Positions 43,175-51,857 of a stretch of 64,000 bases of DNA are shown here, piece by piece. The stretch is taken from positions 88,311 to 152,310 of the forward strand of contig CAJTPH010000001.1 in assembly GCA_910578215.1 (NCBI GenBank). The letters are read 5' to 3'. This DNA comes from an uncultured Acetatifactor sp. (GTDB lineage Bacteria > Bacillota > Clostridia > Lachnospirales > Lachnospiraceae). The translations under genes were made by a program, and so were the position numbers. The notes below the pieces were generated by a model. The model saw nothing but the letters and a program-made list of their open reading frames with translations, was not told the origin of the DNA and searched no databases. Each line of letters opens with the position of its first letter. Position 1 is the stretch's first letter.

Positions 43175-44452
43175 TCACTCCACCGGTACGGGATTCTCCT
43201 CCACCACCCAGGGCAGGCCGTAAGCGTTCAGCGCCTCCATAAAGGGGTCCGGATCGAACTCCTCCACATTGAATACGCCGGGCTTCTTCCATGTGCCGTT
43301 CAGCACAAGCATCGCGCCGATCATGGCAGGCACGCCGGTGGTGTAGGAAATCGCCTGGGAGCCCAGCTCCTTATAGCATTCCTGATGATCGCACACGTTG
43401 TAAATATAAATTGATTTTTCTCTGCCGTCCTTCACTCCGGTAAAAATGCAGCCAATGTTGGTCTTGCCAACGGTGCGGGGACCAAGAGATGCAGGGTCGG
43501 GCAGCAGGGTTTTCAAAAACTGGATGGGCACAATCTCCCTTCCCTCGAACATCACCGGATCAGTGCGCAGCATGCCCACGTTTTCCAGACACCTCATATG
43601 AGTCAGATAGCTCTGCCCAAAGGTCATAAAAAAGCGTATTCTTTTGATGCCGGGTATATTTTTCGCCAGGGATTCTATCTCCTCATGATGCAGAAGATAC
43701 ATATCCTTCTTTCCCACCTGGGCAAAATCGTATTCCCTCCTGATCTCCATGGGCTTTGTCTCCACCCAGTGGCCGTTCTCCCAATAGGAGCCGTTGGCAG
43801 AGACCTCCCTGAGATTGATCTCAGGATTGAAATTGGTGGCAAAGGGATAGCCGTGGTCGCCGCCGTTGCAGTCCATAATGTCAATGTAATGAATCTCGTC
43901 GAAATAGTGCTTTAACGCATAAGCGGAGAAAACGCCGGTGACGCCGGGGTCAAAACCGCTGCCCAAAAGGGCGGTGATTCCCGCCTTTTCAAAACGCTCC
44001 TTATATGCCCACTGCCAGGAGTAATCAAAATACGCGGTAAAGCCCTCCTCCCTGCAGCGCTTCTCATAGACGGCACGCCACTCGGGGTCCTCCGTATCCT
44101 CCGCCTCATAATTTGCGGTGTCAATATAGTCCACGCCGCAGGCAAGGCAGGCATCCATTATGGCGAGATCCTGATAGGGCAGCGCAAGGTTCAGCACCAC
44201 CCTGGGCTGTTCCCTTTTGATAAGCGCGGTCAGGTCCTCCACATCATCCGCATTTACCCTCGCGGTGGTGATGACCGGCGCCTTCTGCCCCGTCCTGGCG
44301 CAGTTTTCCTCTATCTTCGCCTTTAAATCGTCGCATTTGCTGACCGTGCGGCTGGCAATACAGATTTCCGAAAATACATCCGCCTTTCCCGCACACTTCT
44401 GAATGGCCACGGACGCAACGCCCCCGCAGCCTATAATTAAAATTTTCGACAT
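43175..44452 (-). CDS. Carboxynorspermidine (carboxyspermidine) dehydrogenase
   Basis: The 425-residue saccharopine-dehydrogenase-like enzyme starts with a Rossmann motif (ILIIGCGGVASVAIQKCA). It contains NLALPYQDLAIMDACLACGV, GSGFDPGVTGVFSAYA and DCNGGDHGYPFATNFNPEIN, matching CANSDH. It reductively condenses putrescine (or diaminopropane) with aspartate semialdehyde, and NspC then decarboxylates the product. ATG 44452 has GAGGG. It is the last gene of the proximal polyamine block, 10 kb from nspC. Confidence 0.93.
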   Translation of the reverse strand: MSKILIIGCGGVASVAIQKCAGKADVFSEICIASRTVSKCDDLKAKIEENCARTGQKAPVITTARVNADDVEDLTALIKREQPRVVLNLALPYQDLAIMDACLACGVDYIDTANYEAEDTEDPEWRAVYEKRCREEGFTAYFDYSWQWAYKERFEKAGITALLGSGFDPGVTGVFSAYALKHYFDEIHYIDIMDCNGGDHGYPFATNFNPEINLREVSANGSYWENGHWVETKPMEIRREYDFAQVGKKDMYLLHHEEIESLAKNIPGIKRIRFFMTFGQSYLTHMRCLENVGMLRTDPVMFEGREIVPIQFLKTLLPDPASLGPRTVGKTNIGCIFTGVKDGREKSIYIYNVCDHQECYKELGSQAISYTTGVPAMIGAMLVLNGTWKKPGVFNVEEFDPDPFMEALNAYGLPWVVEENPVPVE

Positions 44453-44592
44453 TTTTCCCTCGTTTCTGCGCGGCAATTTCCCCGCCAGGCCTGCAGGCGC
44501 CGCGCCGCAGCAAGCCTGGCGTATTTAATTTTCCCCCTGTGAACACTCATCCTTCCGCCCGAAAAACCATGCGCCGGGCAGGGCGGATTTTG

Positions 44593-45450
44593 TCATTGTA
44601 TCTCCACCTGCCGCAGCAGCTTCTCCACATATGCAGGCAGGCAGAACGCCCCCTCGTGGAGTCTGGGCGTGTAATATCCCGTCTCCAGCTCTCTCGCCAG
44701 CCATCTCTCCGCGTCCAGATCATGCACGGGATGATACCTTTTGGAGGCAAAGCCGAACAGCCAGTGTCCCGATGGATAGGTGGGAATATGCGCCTGATAC
44801 ACACGGCTGATGGGGAAGCTCTCCACGATGCGCTTATGGGCGCGCATGCACGCCTTTGCATCCGCCTCGTAAAAGGGGCTTTCATGCTGGTTCACCATGA
44901 TGCCGTCCTCCTTCAGCGCCTTATAGCAGTTCCCGTAAAACTCCTTGGTAAACAGCCCTTCCCCGGGTCCGAACGGGTCCGTGGAATCCACCACGATCAG
45001 GTCATACTCGTCTTCCCTGGAACGGACAAATTTCAGTCCGTCCGCATAGTGAATGTGGACCCGTTTATCGTCCAGCCTGCACGCAGTCTTTGGCAGAAAT
45101 TCCCGGCATACCTGAATGACCTCCTCGTCGATTTCCACCAGGTCGATATGCTCTATTTCCGGATAACGCACAAGCTCCCTCACCGCGCCCCCGTCGCCGG
45201 CGCCGATAACAAGCACCCTTTTTACATGAGAATGCACCGCCATGGGCACATGAACAAGCATCTCATGGTAGATGAACTCGTCCTTCTCCGTCAGCATAAT
45301 ATAGCCGTCAAGCACCAGAAAACGCCCAAATTCGGGAGATTCATACACGTCGATCCTCTGAAACCCGCTCTCTCCGCTGTAAAGCTGCCTGTCCACCCGA
45401 ATGGAAAGCTTTACATCCGGCGTGTGAGGCTCCGAAAACCATAATTCCAT
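44593..45450 (-). CDS. speE: Spermidine synthase
   Basis: The 285-residue protein has the propylamine transferase landmarks QRIDVYESPEFGRFLVLDG, YHEMLVHVPM, VIGAGDGGAVRELV (residues 81-94), VEIDEEVIQVC and the catalytic VVDSTDPFGPGEGLF. It transfers the aminopropyl group from decarboxylated SAM (made by SpeD) to putrescine. It lies between the carboxynorspermidine dehydrogenase and arginine decarboxylase genes in a four-gene run. Confidence 0.95.
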   Translation of the reverse strand: MELWFSEPHTPDVKLSIRVDRQLYSGESGFQRIDVYESPEFGRFLVLDGYIMLTEKDEFIYHEMLVHVPMAVHSHVKRVLVIGAGDGGAVRELVRYPEIEHIDLVEIDEEVIQVCREFLPKTACRLDDKRVHIHYADGLKFVRSREDEYDLIVVDSTDPFGPGEGLFTKEFYGNCYKALKEDGIMVNQHESPFYEADAKACMRAHKRIVESFPISRVYQAHIPTYPSGHWLFGFASKRYHPVHDLDAERWLARELETGYYTPRLHEGAFCLPAYVEKLLRQVEIQ

Positions 45451-45522
45451 ACTTTACACATCCTTTCCATATTTATATTGTTTATATTGGTTAATAATTT
45501 ATTGCCTTTTCTGTCTATATCG

Positions 45523-47004
45523 TTAAACCGAAGGTTCCTTACGCCCTATCCACTCCTCCTTCAGAACATTCAGTCTTTCTATGCCGGCATCCTCGGGCCC
45601 CGTCATGGAACAGCCCTTTTCCCTGGCATAAACAATGTACTCCAGAATTTCCTCCGTAATTTCCTCGCCGGGGGCCAAAATGGGGATTCCGGGAGGATAG
45701 CACATAACAAACTCGCTGCATATGCGCCCCCTTGTCTCCATGAGAGGCAGAGCCTCCTTCTCCGCGTAAAAAGCGTTCTGAGGAGAAACCGCCACCTTGG
45801 GCTCAATATATTCCTGGGTATACATGCCCGTATTATCCCTTAAATACTTGCGTTTAATCTCCACCAGCGCGCTGATCAGGCGCTCTATATCGCGCTCCCT
45901 GTCGCCGATTGAGATATAGGCAAGCACATTGGCTATGTCCCCCAGCTCCATCTGAATATCATACTCGTCCCTGAGAATATCATAGACCTCAATACCCGCA
46001 AGCCCGATATCAAGCGTATTTACCGTTAGCTTGGTCTTGTCAAAGTCAAAAATACTGTCATTGTTCACCAGCTCCGAGGTATAGGCATAATAGCCCCCGA
46101 TCTTGTTGATCTCCTCTCTGGCGTACTCCGCAAGCGCCGTCACCTTGGCAAATTCCTCCCTGCCCCGAAGCGCCAGATTGCGCCTGGAAATGTCAAGGCT
46201 GGCAAGCAGCAGATAGGACGCGCTGGTGGTCTGGGTCAGATTAATGATCTGCCTTACGTAGCCGGGATTCATATCCGGACCCGTCAGCAAAAACGAACTC
46301 TGGGTCAGGCTGCCGCCGGACTTGTGCATGCTGACCGACGCCATATCCGCCCCCGCCGCCATTGCGGACACGGGCATATTTTCCCCGAAATAAAAGTGAG
46401 TGCCGTGGGCTTCGTCCGCAAGCACCTTCATGCCGTGGGCATGCGCCAGCCTTACAATGCTTCTCAAGTCGGAGCAAATGCCGTAATAGGTGGGATTGTT
46501 GACCAGCACCGCCACCGCGTCCGGATTTTCCCGGATGGTCTTCTCCACTTGAGACACCTTCATCCCCAGCGCAATGCCCAGCCTGCTGTCCAGCTCGGGA
46601 TTGACATAAATGGGAATGGCGCCGTTCAGCACCAGCGCGTTGATAACGCTTCTATGTACGTTCCGCGGCAGGATTATCTTGTCTCCTTTTTTGCAGGCGC
46701 TTAAAACCATGCTCTGTACGGACGAGGTAGTGCCCCCCACCATCAGAAAGGCGTATGCCGCGCCAAAAGCCTCCGCTGCAAGTTCCTCCGCCTCGCAGAT
46801 AATGGACACAGGATGGCAGAGGTTGTCCAGCGGCTTCATGGAATTTACGTCAATGCCCACACATTGCTGCCCTAAAAGCCGCACTAATTCCGGATTTCCC
46901 CGTCCGCGCTTATGCCCGGGAACATCAAAGGGAACTATTCTGTTGCTTCTGAATTCCTCCAGCGCCTCATAAACAGGCGCCCTCGACTGATTATACCTAC
47001 CCAT
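45523..47004 (-). CDS. Orn/Lys/Arg decarboxylase, aspartate-aminotransferase fold (likely arginine)
   Basis: The 493-residue protein has DVPGHKRGRGNPEL, GGTTSSVQSMVLSACKKGDK, LADEAHGTHFYFGE and the PLP lysine K228 in SVSMHKSGGSLTQSS. It is the short fold-I form seen in Firmicutes (SpeA/Cad type). Arginine is the likely substrate because AguA and AguB encoded nearby need agmatine; lysine or ornithine cannot be excluded by sequence. It lies between speD and speE. Confidence 0.9.
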   Translation of the reverse strand: MGRYNQSRAPVYEALEEFRSNRIVPFDVPGHKRGRGNPELVRLLGQQCVGIDVNSMKPLDNLCHPVSIICEAEELAAEAFGAAYAFLMVGGTTSSVQSMVLSACKKGDKIILPRNVHRSVINALVLNGAIPIYVNPELDSRLGIALGMKVSQVEKTIRENPDAVAVLVNNPTYYGICSDLRSIVRLAHAHGMKVLADEAHGTHFYFGENMPVSAMAAGADMASVSMHKSGGSLTQSSFLLTGPDMNPGYVRQIINLTQTTSASYLLLASLDISRRNLALRGREEFAKVTALAEYAREEINKIGGYYAYTSELVNNDSIFDFDKTKLTVNTLDIGLAGIEVYDILRDEYDIQMELGDIANVLAYISIGDRERDIERLISALVEIKRKYLRDNTGMYTQEYIEPKVAVSPQNAFYAEKEALPLMETRGRICSEFVMCYPPGIPILAPGEEITEEILEYIVYAREKGCSMTGPEDAGIERLNVLKEEWIGRKEPSV

Positions 47005-47120
47005 AAATACGCCCCCTCAAATAACTATATCTCCCCATGAAAACGTCCCCCGAATCACTATGCTCTCCCAGGAAAATGTCCCCTGAATCACTATGCTTTC
47101 CCAGAAAAACAACCCCTCTG

Positions 47121-47879
47121 TCAAAACACATTTCTACCGCTGAAAATTTCTATCATTTCCCTCCGCAGATTGTCCATAATTTCCAGCCTGGTCTTGGGGG
47201 GCAGCTCATATACGTCGCTGTTAAACAGATAATTCTGCAGGTCGATCTCCTTTATGAGCATCTTGGTATGAAAAATGTTTGCATCGTACACATTGATATC
47301 CACCGCGTCATACTTGTGAAGGGTGCCCTGGTCAATATAATCCTGAATAGAGGTAATGCGATGATCCATAAAAAGCTTGTGCCCGCCTACGTCCCTGGTA
47401 AACCCTCTGACACGGTAGTCCATGGTAATAATATCGGAGTCAAAGGAACCGATCAAATAATCCAGGGTAGAGAGAGGCGTGATCTCTCCGCAGGTTGCCA
47501 CGTCAATATCCACTCGAAAGGTGGCAAGACAGGTTTCCGGGTGATATTCGGGATAGGTGTGGACCGTAATGTGGCTCTTGTCCAAATGCGCGACCTCCGT
47601 GTTTCCCACGGGAACCATGCTTTTTTCCGCAATCAGAATGGTTACGGAGCTGCCCTGAGGCTCATAGTCCTGACTGGAAATATTCAGTACGGTAGCGCCG
47701 ATCATATCTGTCACATCCGTCAGAATCTTTGTCAAACGTTCTGAATTATACTGTTTGTCTATATACGCAATATAGTCCTTCTGCTCCCGCTGAGACTTTG
47801 CATAGCAAACATCATAAATGTTAAAGCTTAAGGACTTGGTCAAATTATTAAAACCATAAAGAGAAATTTTCTCGCTCAT
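47121..47879 (-). CDS. speD: S-adenosylmethionine decarboxylase proenzyme
   Basis: The 252-residue protein is of the long bacterial (E. coli-like) class. The self-cleavage serine is S102 in LDKSHITVHTYPE, giving the pyruvoyl cofactor, and a conserved catalytic cysteine is C130 in ATCGEITPL. It supplies decarboxylated SAM to SpeE. ATG 47879 follows a G-rich site; an upstream in-frame ATG is unsupported. It is the first gene of the proximal polyamine block, with a promoter at 47918-47946. Confidence 0.94.
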   Translation of the reverse strand: MSEKISLYGFNNLTKSLSFNIYDVCYAKSQREQKDYIAYIDKQYNSERLTKILTDVTDMIGATVLNISSQDYEPQGSSVTILIAEKSMVPVGNTEVAHLDKSHITVHTYPEYHPETCLATFRVDIDVATCGEITPLSTLDYLIGSFDSDIITMDYRVRGFTRDVGGHKLFMDHRITSIQDYIDQGTLHKYDAVDINVYDANIFHTKMLIKEIDLQNYLFNSDVYELPPKTRLEIMDNLRREMIEIFSGRNVF

Positions 47880-47917
47880 ATATACCCCCCTGAGTGCTCT
47901 GGCACACTTGCCGGCCA

Positions 47918-47979
47918 ATATTAAAGTGCGCTTATTTCAAATACAAAAATAAAAGACAAGCGATACCACATCACTTGCC
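47918..47979 (-). promoter_or_regulatory. Terminator followed by promoter ahead of speD
   Basis: On the minus strand a hairpin (GGCAAGTGAT / ATCGCTTGTC, 47979-47955) with a U-rich tail ends upstream transcription. TTGTAT (47946-47941), 17 bp and TAATAT (47923-47918) then form the speD promoter. The hairpin could instead be a leader attenuator if transcription begins further up. Confidence 0.5.
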
Positions 47980-48475
47980 TTTACTCTCCATTTTCCTTCA
48001 TTCCGCATATAATTAGGAGAAAATGCCCTCCCATTCCTTCAGGTATGAAAGCAACAGATATATGGTTTTTAGAGTCTATATAGCAAATATTTTACTTTTA
48101 CTACTCTTATTGACCGTTTCACAAGTTAGATGTGCATCTGCACCGGTTTATAGTAACCAACTTATAAAATTTGAGCTTTTAACTCAATCAATAAGGCAAC
48201 CCAGTTGCCAAAAATATTTGCATGGAAGACTCCTTCTATCTGTTTTCCATACAGCTTAACCCAAAATATAACATATCAGCTTGATATCCGGCATGAACGC
48301 AGCGAGCATTTGCTTTCACTTGATATATGCTCTCCAGCGCACATGAAATCAGAAGTCAACATGAGGAACTTCCGTATCGATATTGTAGCATAACATATAG
48401 CAGCTAGTCAAATTATATTTTATTCCTGCGGGGTCTTTAATTACCATCATAAATTAAAAATATGTGGTTTTACCG
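47980..48475. other. Gene-poor interval with dispersed repeat copy D
   Basis: This ~500-bp AT-rich stretch has no convincing gene. A 78-codon frame from 48023 has a ribosome site only three nt from its ATG. Copy D of the dispersed repeat, TTTTATTCCTGCGGGGTC then TTTAATT, lies at 48418-48442 on the plus strand. Confidence 0.5.
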
Positions 48476-48814
48476 TTACAGCTCCAGCTCCTGCTGAATA
48501 TAATATTCCTCCTCAATCAGCCCGATACCCGTAAACACCGCCCACACATAAGGCGCCCCGTACACGTTCAATGTCTTAGGTCCCACTATCTTGCGGGGCG
48601 CCGCATCACCCACCTGATCCCTATAAAGCTTTTCAAACGCCTTTTCAAAGGTGCTTCGCGTAATGGAACGCTCCCTCCTGTCGGTAAAAAGCTCCCCGCC
48701 CTTGATCGTATAGGTAAAGGGCAGCCCTTTTTTCGTTGCAAACTCCATGCCTTCATGTATTTCTATGACATCCCACAAATTCGAGATATTTATCCTTGAC
48801 GTATTAAATTTCAT
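48476..48814 (-). CDS. Small hypothetical protein (112 aa)
   Basis: MKFNTSRINISNLWDVIEIH opens a protein with FTYTIKGGELFTDRRERSIT, STFEKAFEKLYRDQ and an acidic end (EEEYYIQQELEL). No domain is recognised with confidence; the body resembles small beta-alpha proteins. GGAGG precedes ATG 48814. It is bracketed by inverted copies D and E of the dispersed repeat. Confidence 0.6.
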   Translation of the reverse strand: MKFNTSRINISNLWDVIEIHEGMEFATKKGLPFTYTIKGGELFTDRRERSITRSTFEKAFEKLYRDQVGDAAPRKIVGPKTLNVYGAPYVWAVFTGIGLIEEEYYIQQELEL

Positions 48815-48943
48815 TTTATCCTCCATGCCACCCTGAGCATACAAACTGTTTCCCTATGGTCAGAGTGGTAGCATATTAATAAAATGGTACTCGCACGTCC
48901 ATATATTGTCAATAAAAAACTCAAATTACTTTTCTTACTTTTC

Positions 48944-49006
48944 TGAAATCAAGGACCCCGCAGCAAGCTGACGGGGTATCAAGCCTGCAGCGCAGGAATA
49001 AAAATA
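48944..49006 (-). repeat. Dispersed repeat copy E (full length)
   Basis: On the minus strand TTTTTATTCCTGCG, a short stem (CTGCAGGCTTGATACCCC), then GTCAGCTTGCTGCGGGGT and CCTTGATTTC. It is inverted relative to copy D and matches copy B at both ends. Confidence 0.6.
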
Positions 49007-49014
49007 GATACGCA

Positions 49015-49069
49015 AAAAGAAAAGCCATCGCCGATGATAAAAGTATATCATCAGCGGCATGGCTTTTCT
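49015..49069 (-). terminator. Terminator of the Gld-type transporter operon
   Basis: AGAAAAGCCAT (49018-49028) pairs with ATGGCTTTTCT (49059-49069), with an inner GATGAT/ATCATC stem. A U-tract follows on the minus strand, just after the DUF4340 stop. Confidence 0.75.
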
Positions 49070-49082
49070 GTCCTAATACTCT

Positions 49083-49733
49083 CTACTCCGTACCGACATC
49101 GCTTCCTGTGTCCGTACCTGCGCCTGCCTCGGTCCCTGTTCCTGACTCGGTCTCTGTTCCTGACTCGGTCTCTGTTCCCTCCGTACCCGCTTCGTCCTCC
49201 TGAACCTCAATTATATTTTCAGGTCCGTATTGAAAAGGGGTAATGCATGTGTTAGGAACGATATAGACCGTATCCGGCTTTTCGGGCAGTTGAATGTAAT
49301 AGCTGGAGGTCATGGAATTCGCATCGCCCACATTGACCCGAAATCTCTGAACGGCCGTGTCAAAAATAATGGTCTGCTGCGGGGTGTCCAGGCCGTACTG
49401 GCTTAAATCCTTAACGTCCTCAAGCACCTGCGAAGCTATGAGCGAGGATGCGCCCGTGGCCATTCCGCTCAAATAATATTGCTTGACGTTTTGGGTATGG
49501 TCCTGCGCAAAATACCATGTGCCATCCACCTTCTCATACTGATAGGTCTCTCCCTCATAGTCGTAAATTATATTTATTAAATCCTCGCTCCTGACTTCCA
49601 GAACGGCAATCCCGTCCTCCTCCACGGGCTTCTCCGCCTGCGCCTCCTTATATTTTCTTATCCCGAAAAGGCTTCCTGCAAGCGCAGCCAGCACCAATAT
49701 CAATACGATCAGTTGTATTTTCTGCTTTTTCAT
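49083..49733 (-). CDS. DUF4340 membrane-anchored protein
   Basis: This 216-residue protein has one N-terminal membrane helix (8-26) and an extracellular DUF4340 domain (EVRSEDLINIIYDYEGETYQ, DGTWYFAQDH, LSQYGLDTPQQTIIFDT). It ends in a Glu/Ser/Gly/Thr tail built of an 18-bp tandem repeat (ESGTET units). Such proteins accompany Gld-type ABC transporters in many bacteria. Its ATG overlaps the previous stop by one nt (TGATG). Confidence 0.85.
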   Translation of the reverse strand: MKKQKIQLIVLILVLAALAGSLFGIRKYKEAQAEKPVEEDGIAVLEVRSEDLINIIYDYEGETYQYEKVDGTWYFAQDHTQNVKQYYLSGMATGASSLIASQVLEDVKDLSQYGLDTPQQTIIFDTAVQRFRVNVGDANSMTSSYYIQLPEKPDTVYIVPNTCITPFQYGPENIIEVQEDEAGTEGTETESGTETESGTGTEAGAGTDTGSDVGTE

Positions 49734-51856
49734 CAGCGCTTTCTCCTTCTAAACCAAATGATAAAGCCTGCGGCAAGGCAGCCAACCGGTACGATTATCA
49801 CCGTAATCAGCCCGATCAATGTAGCCGTTCCCTGAGGAATGATAAGATAAGAAAGCTCATAGCTTTTCACAGGAACGGAAACGCTGACCTCATGATTCAC
49901 AAAGCTGCTCACCGTGTTGGTAAACAAGACCAGATTGCTGCCGCTCGCCCAGTTGTTTGCGTCATCGGTAAATATCTGATCACAGCCAAAGGCTACCATA
50001 GTGCCCTGGCTGCCGTCCTCATATGTCTTAACCGCCGACAAGCCGATCGCAAAGGGTCCGTCAACATCATCGCTGCTCTTTTCATAGCCCTGTATGTTCT
50101 GAGTATCCGTCTTGGAAAACGCCTTATCGGATGTGGTCATAAATTCATCATAGACGATATCCTCCGCCGCCTCATCCAAAATTCTGATGCCCTGAGAAAA
50201 AGGCGCAAAGATATAATATTGTCCCGAACCGTATATACCCGCGGTGTAAACGCTGCTTGCCAGCTTGGGAAGCAGGTAGTATGGAAGCATTGCAAAATTT
50301 TGTGTATTCTGCTCTGTTATGATTCCGTTTACCAGCTCAAGACCCATGTGTGTATACAGCTTATCCAGATTCGGCGTACTGCCGCCTTCGGTATAGCCCG
50401 CCACCAGAATCACGCTGCCTCCCCGCTCCAGGTAAGAGATTATTTTATCCACATCCGCCGCGGCAAAATCCTTTCCGGCCGCATTGATGACCAGGCACGC
50501 CGCGTCATCGGGAACCGCCTCATAGTTCAGGAGACTTATGGACTCATATTCCACATTCTCTTTTCCCAATGCGGCTGTAAAACTGCCGCTCAGGGCATAT
50601 TCCCCGTGCCCCTGTGTAAGGTATATCTTGGGCATGTCGTCGGACAGCACAAAATCCAGTGCGCTGGTGATCTGTCCCTCTCCGTCATACCCTGTGGTAA
50701 CGCTGGAATAGGTATTATAGTCAAAGCTGCTGGCGTAAATGTCGCTGTAGTCTATGACCTTGCTGCGCTTTTGGCTCACAACGATCAGGCTGTTCATGCT
50801 GATGCTGCTGTTTGTATATTGGGTAAAAAACCGCGGGTTTACATTAGGGTCCACATATTCAACCGTAATGTGCTTTGAGAGATCATCATAGCGCTGCAGA
50901 GTCTGTGCAAGGGTACCGTCGCAGGCATCCTCCGCCGCAATCACATAGATAGTCACGTCATCTTCCATTCCCTTGACATATTCCTTTGTCTGGTCGGTGA
51001 GGGAGTACAGCTTTTCCGCTGTCACATCGACGGTGACCCAGGATGCCGGAATCTCGCCAACAACAAAGTTTACCGCCACGATAATGGCGATCATCACCGC
51101 AATCATACCGGTGCTGTAAGCGCCCATGCTCATATTCTTGGCAGATACGCTGTAGCGTCTTTTCTGTATAAACTGCACCGTCAGAAACAACGCCAGCACG
51201 GTCATGGAAACGAAATATACCACCGACTTCAGATCCAGGGTGCCGTTGAGCATATTGGCGTAAGGCGTGGACGTGTCCAGACAGCTTAAAAGCTTTGTCA
51301 GCAGATTTCCCGTGCTTGATATCAGACCGCATATCGCGGTCATCATGTACATTAAAAACAATATGATAAAGGTAAGCACCGAGGATATTACCTGGCTCTC
51401 CGTCAGGGAGGACACCATTACGCCGATGGCGATGGCCAGCATCCCATAAAGGAAAAAGCCCAGAATGGCCACATATGCATTCGCCATGGGCACTGTCCCG
51501 AACCTGCTCATGATCACGGGATAAACGCAGATGACAGCGGTGGGAATGGCATAAATAGTCAAAAGCGCCAGAAACTTGCCCATGACGATACCGCCCACGG
51601 AAACCGGCGCCGTCAGAATAAGCTGGTCGGTCTTATTTTTCCTCTCCTCCGCCAGTATCCTCATGGTCAGCACGGGAACGGCAATAAAAAACATAATCAT
51701 TACGCTTGAAACGGAATATGAAAAATAGGGATATCCGTTCAGCATATTATTTACAAAAAAATACAGCCCGATAAAGAACAGTGTAACCGCAATGAATAGC
51801 AGGCCGATAAAAGAACGGAAATAGGATTTAAGCTCTCTCTTATATATTGCAAACAT
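49733..51856 (-). CDS. Fused ABC-2 permease and GldG-like protein
   Basis: The 707-residue protein joins a six-helix ABC-2 permease (about 1-245; MFAIYKRELKSYFRSFIGLL, EERKNKTDQLILTAPVSVGG) to a GldG-type extracellular domain (KLYSLTDQTKEYVKGMEDDV, IYLTQGHGEYALSG) and a final membrane helix. In Bacteroidetes GldF and GldG are separate; here they are fused, as in many Firmicutes. GGAGGAG precedes ATG 51856. It pairs with the ATPase two bp upstream. Cargo unknown. Confidence 0.88.
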   Translation of the reverse strand: MFAIYKRELKSYFRSFIGLLFIAVTLFFIGLYFFVNNMLNGYPYFSYSVSSVMIMFFIAVPVLTMRILAEERKNKTDQLILTAPVSVGGIVMGKFLALLTIYAIPTAVICVYPVIMSRFGTVPMANAYVAILGFFLYGMLAIAIGVMVSSLTESQVISSVLTFIILFLMYMMTAICGLISSTGNLLTKLLSCLDTSTPYANMLNGTLDLKSVVYFVSMTVLALFLTVQFIQKRRYSVSAKNMSMGAYSTGMIAVMIAIIVAVNFVVGEIPASWVTVDVTAEKLYSLTDQTKEYVKGMEDDVTIYVIAAEDACDGTLAQTLQRYDDLSKHITVEYVDPNVNPRFFTQYTNSSISMNSLIVVSQKRSKVIDYSDIYASSFDYNTYSSVTTGYDGEGQITSALDFVLSDDMPKIYLTQGHGEYALSGSFTAALGKENVEYESISLLNYEAVPDDAACLVINAAGKDFAAADVDKIISYLERGGSVILVAGYTEGGSTPNLDKLYTHMGLELVNGIITEQNTQNFAMLPYYLLPKLASSVYTAGIYGSGQYYIFAPFSQGIRILDEAAEDIVYDEFMTTSDKAFSKTDTQNIQGYEKSSDDVDGPFAIGLSAVKTYEDGSQGTMVAFGCDQIFTDDANNWASGSNLVLFTNTVSSFVNHEVSVSVPVKSYELSYLIIPQGTATLIGLITVIIVPVGCLAAGFIIWFRRRKR

Positions 51857-51857
51857 A

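Noticed and set aside
47945..48060. Possible polyamine or SAM riboswitch ahead of speD
   Set aside because: No known aptamer core seen; a plain terminator followed by a promoter explains the signals.
48023..48259. 78-codon plus-strand frame with a hydrophobic stretch
   Set aside because: AGGAG lies only three nt from the ATG, composition is that of the AT-rich spacer, and no family is recognised.
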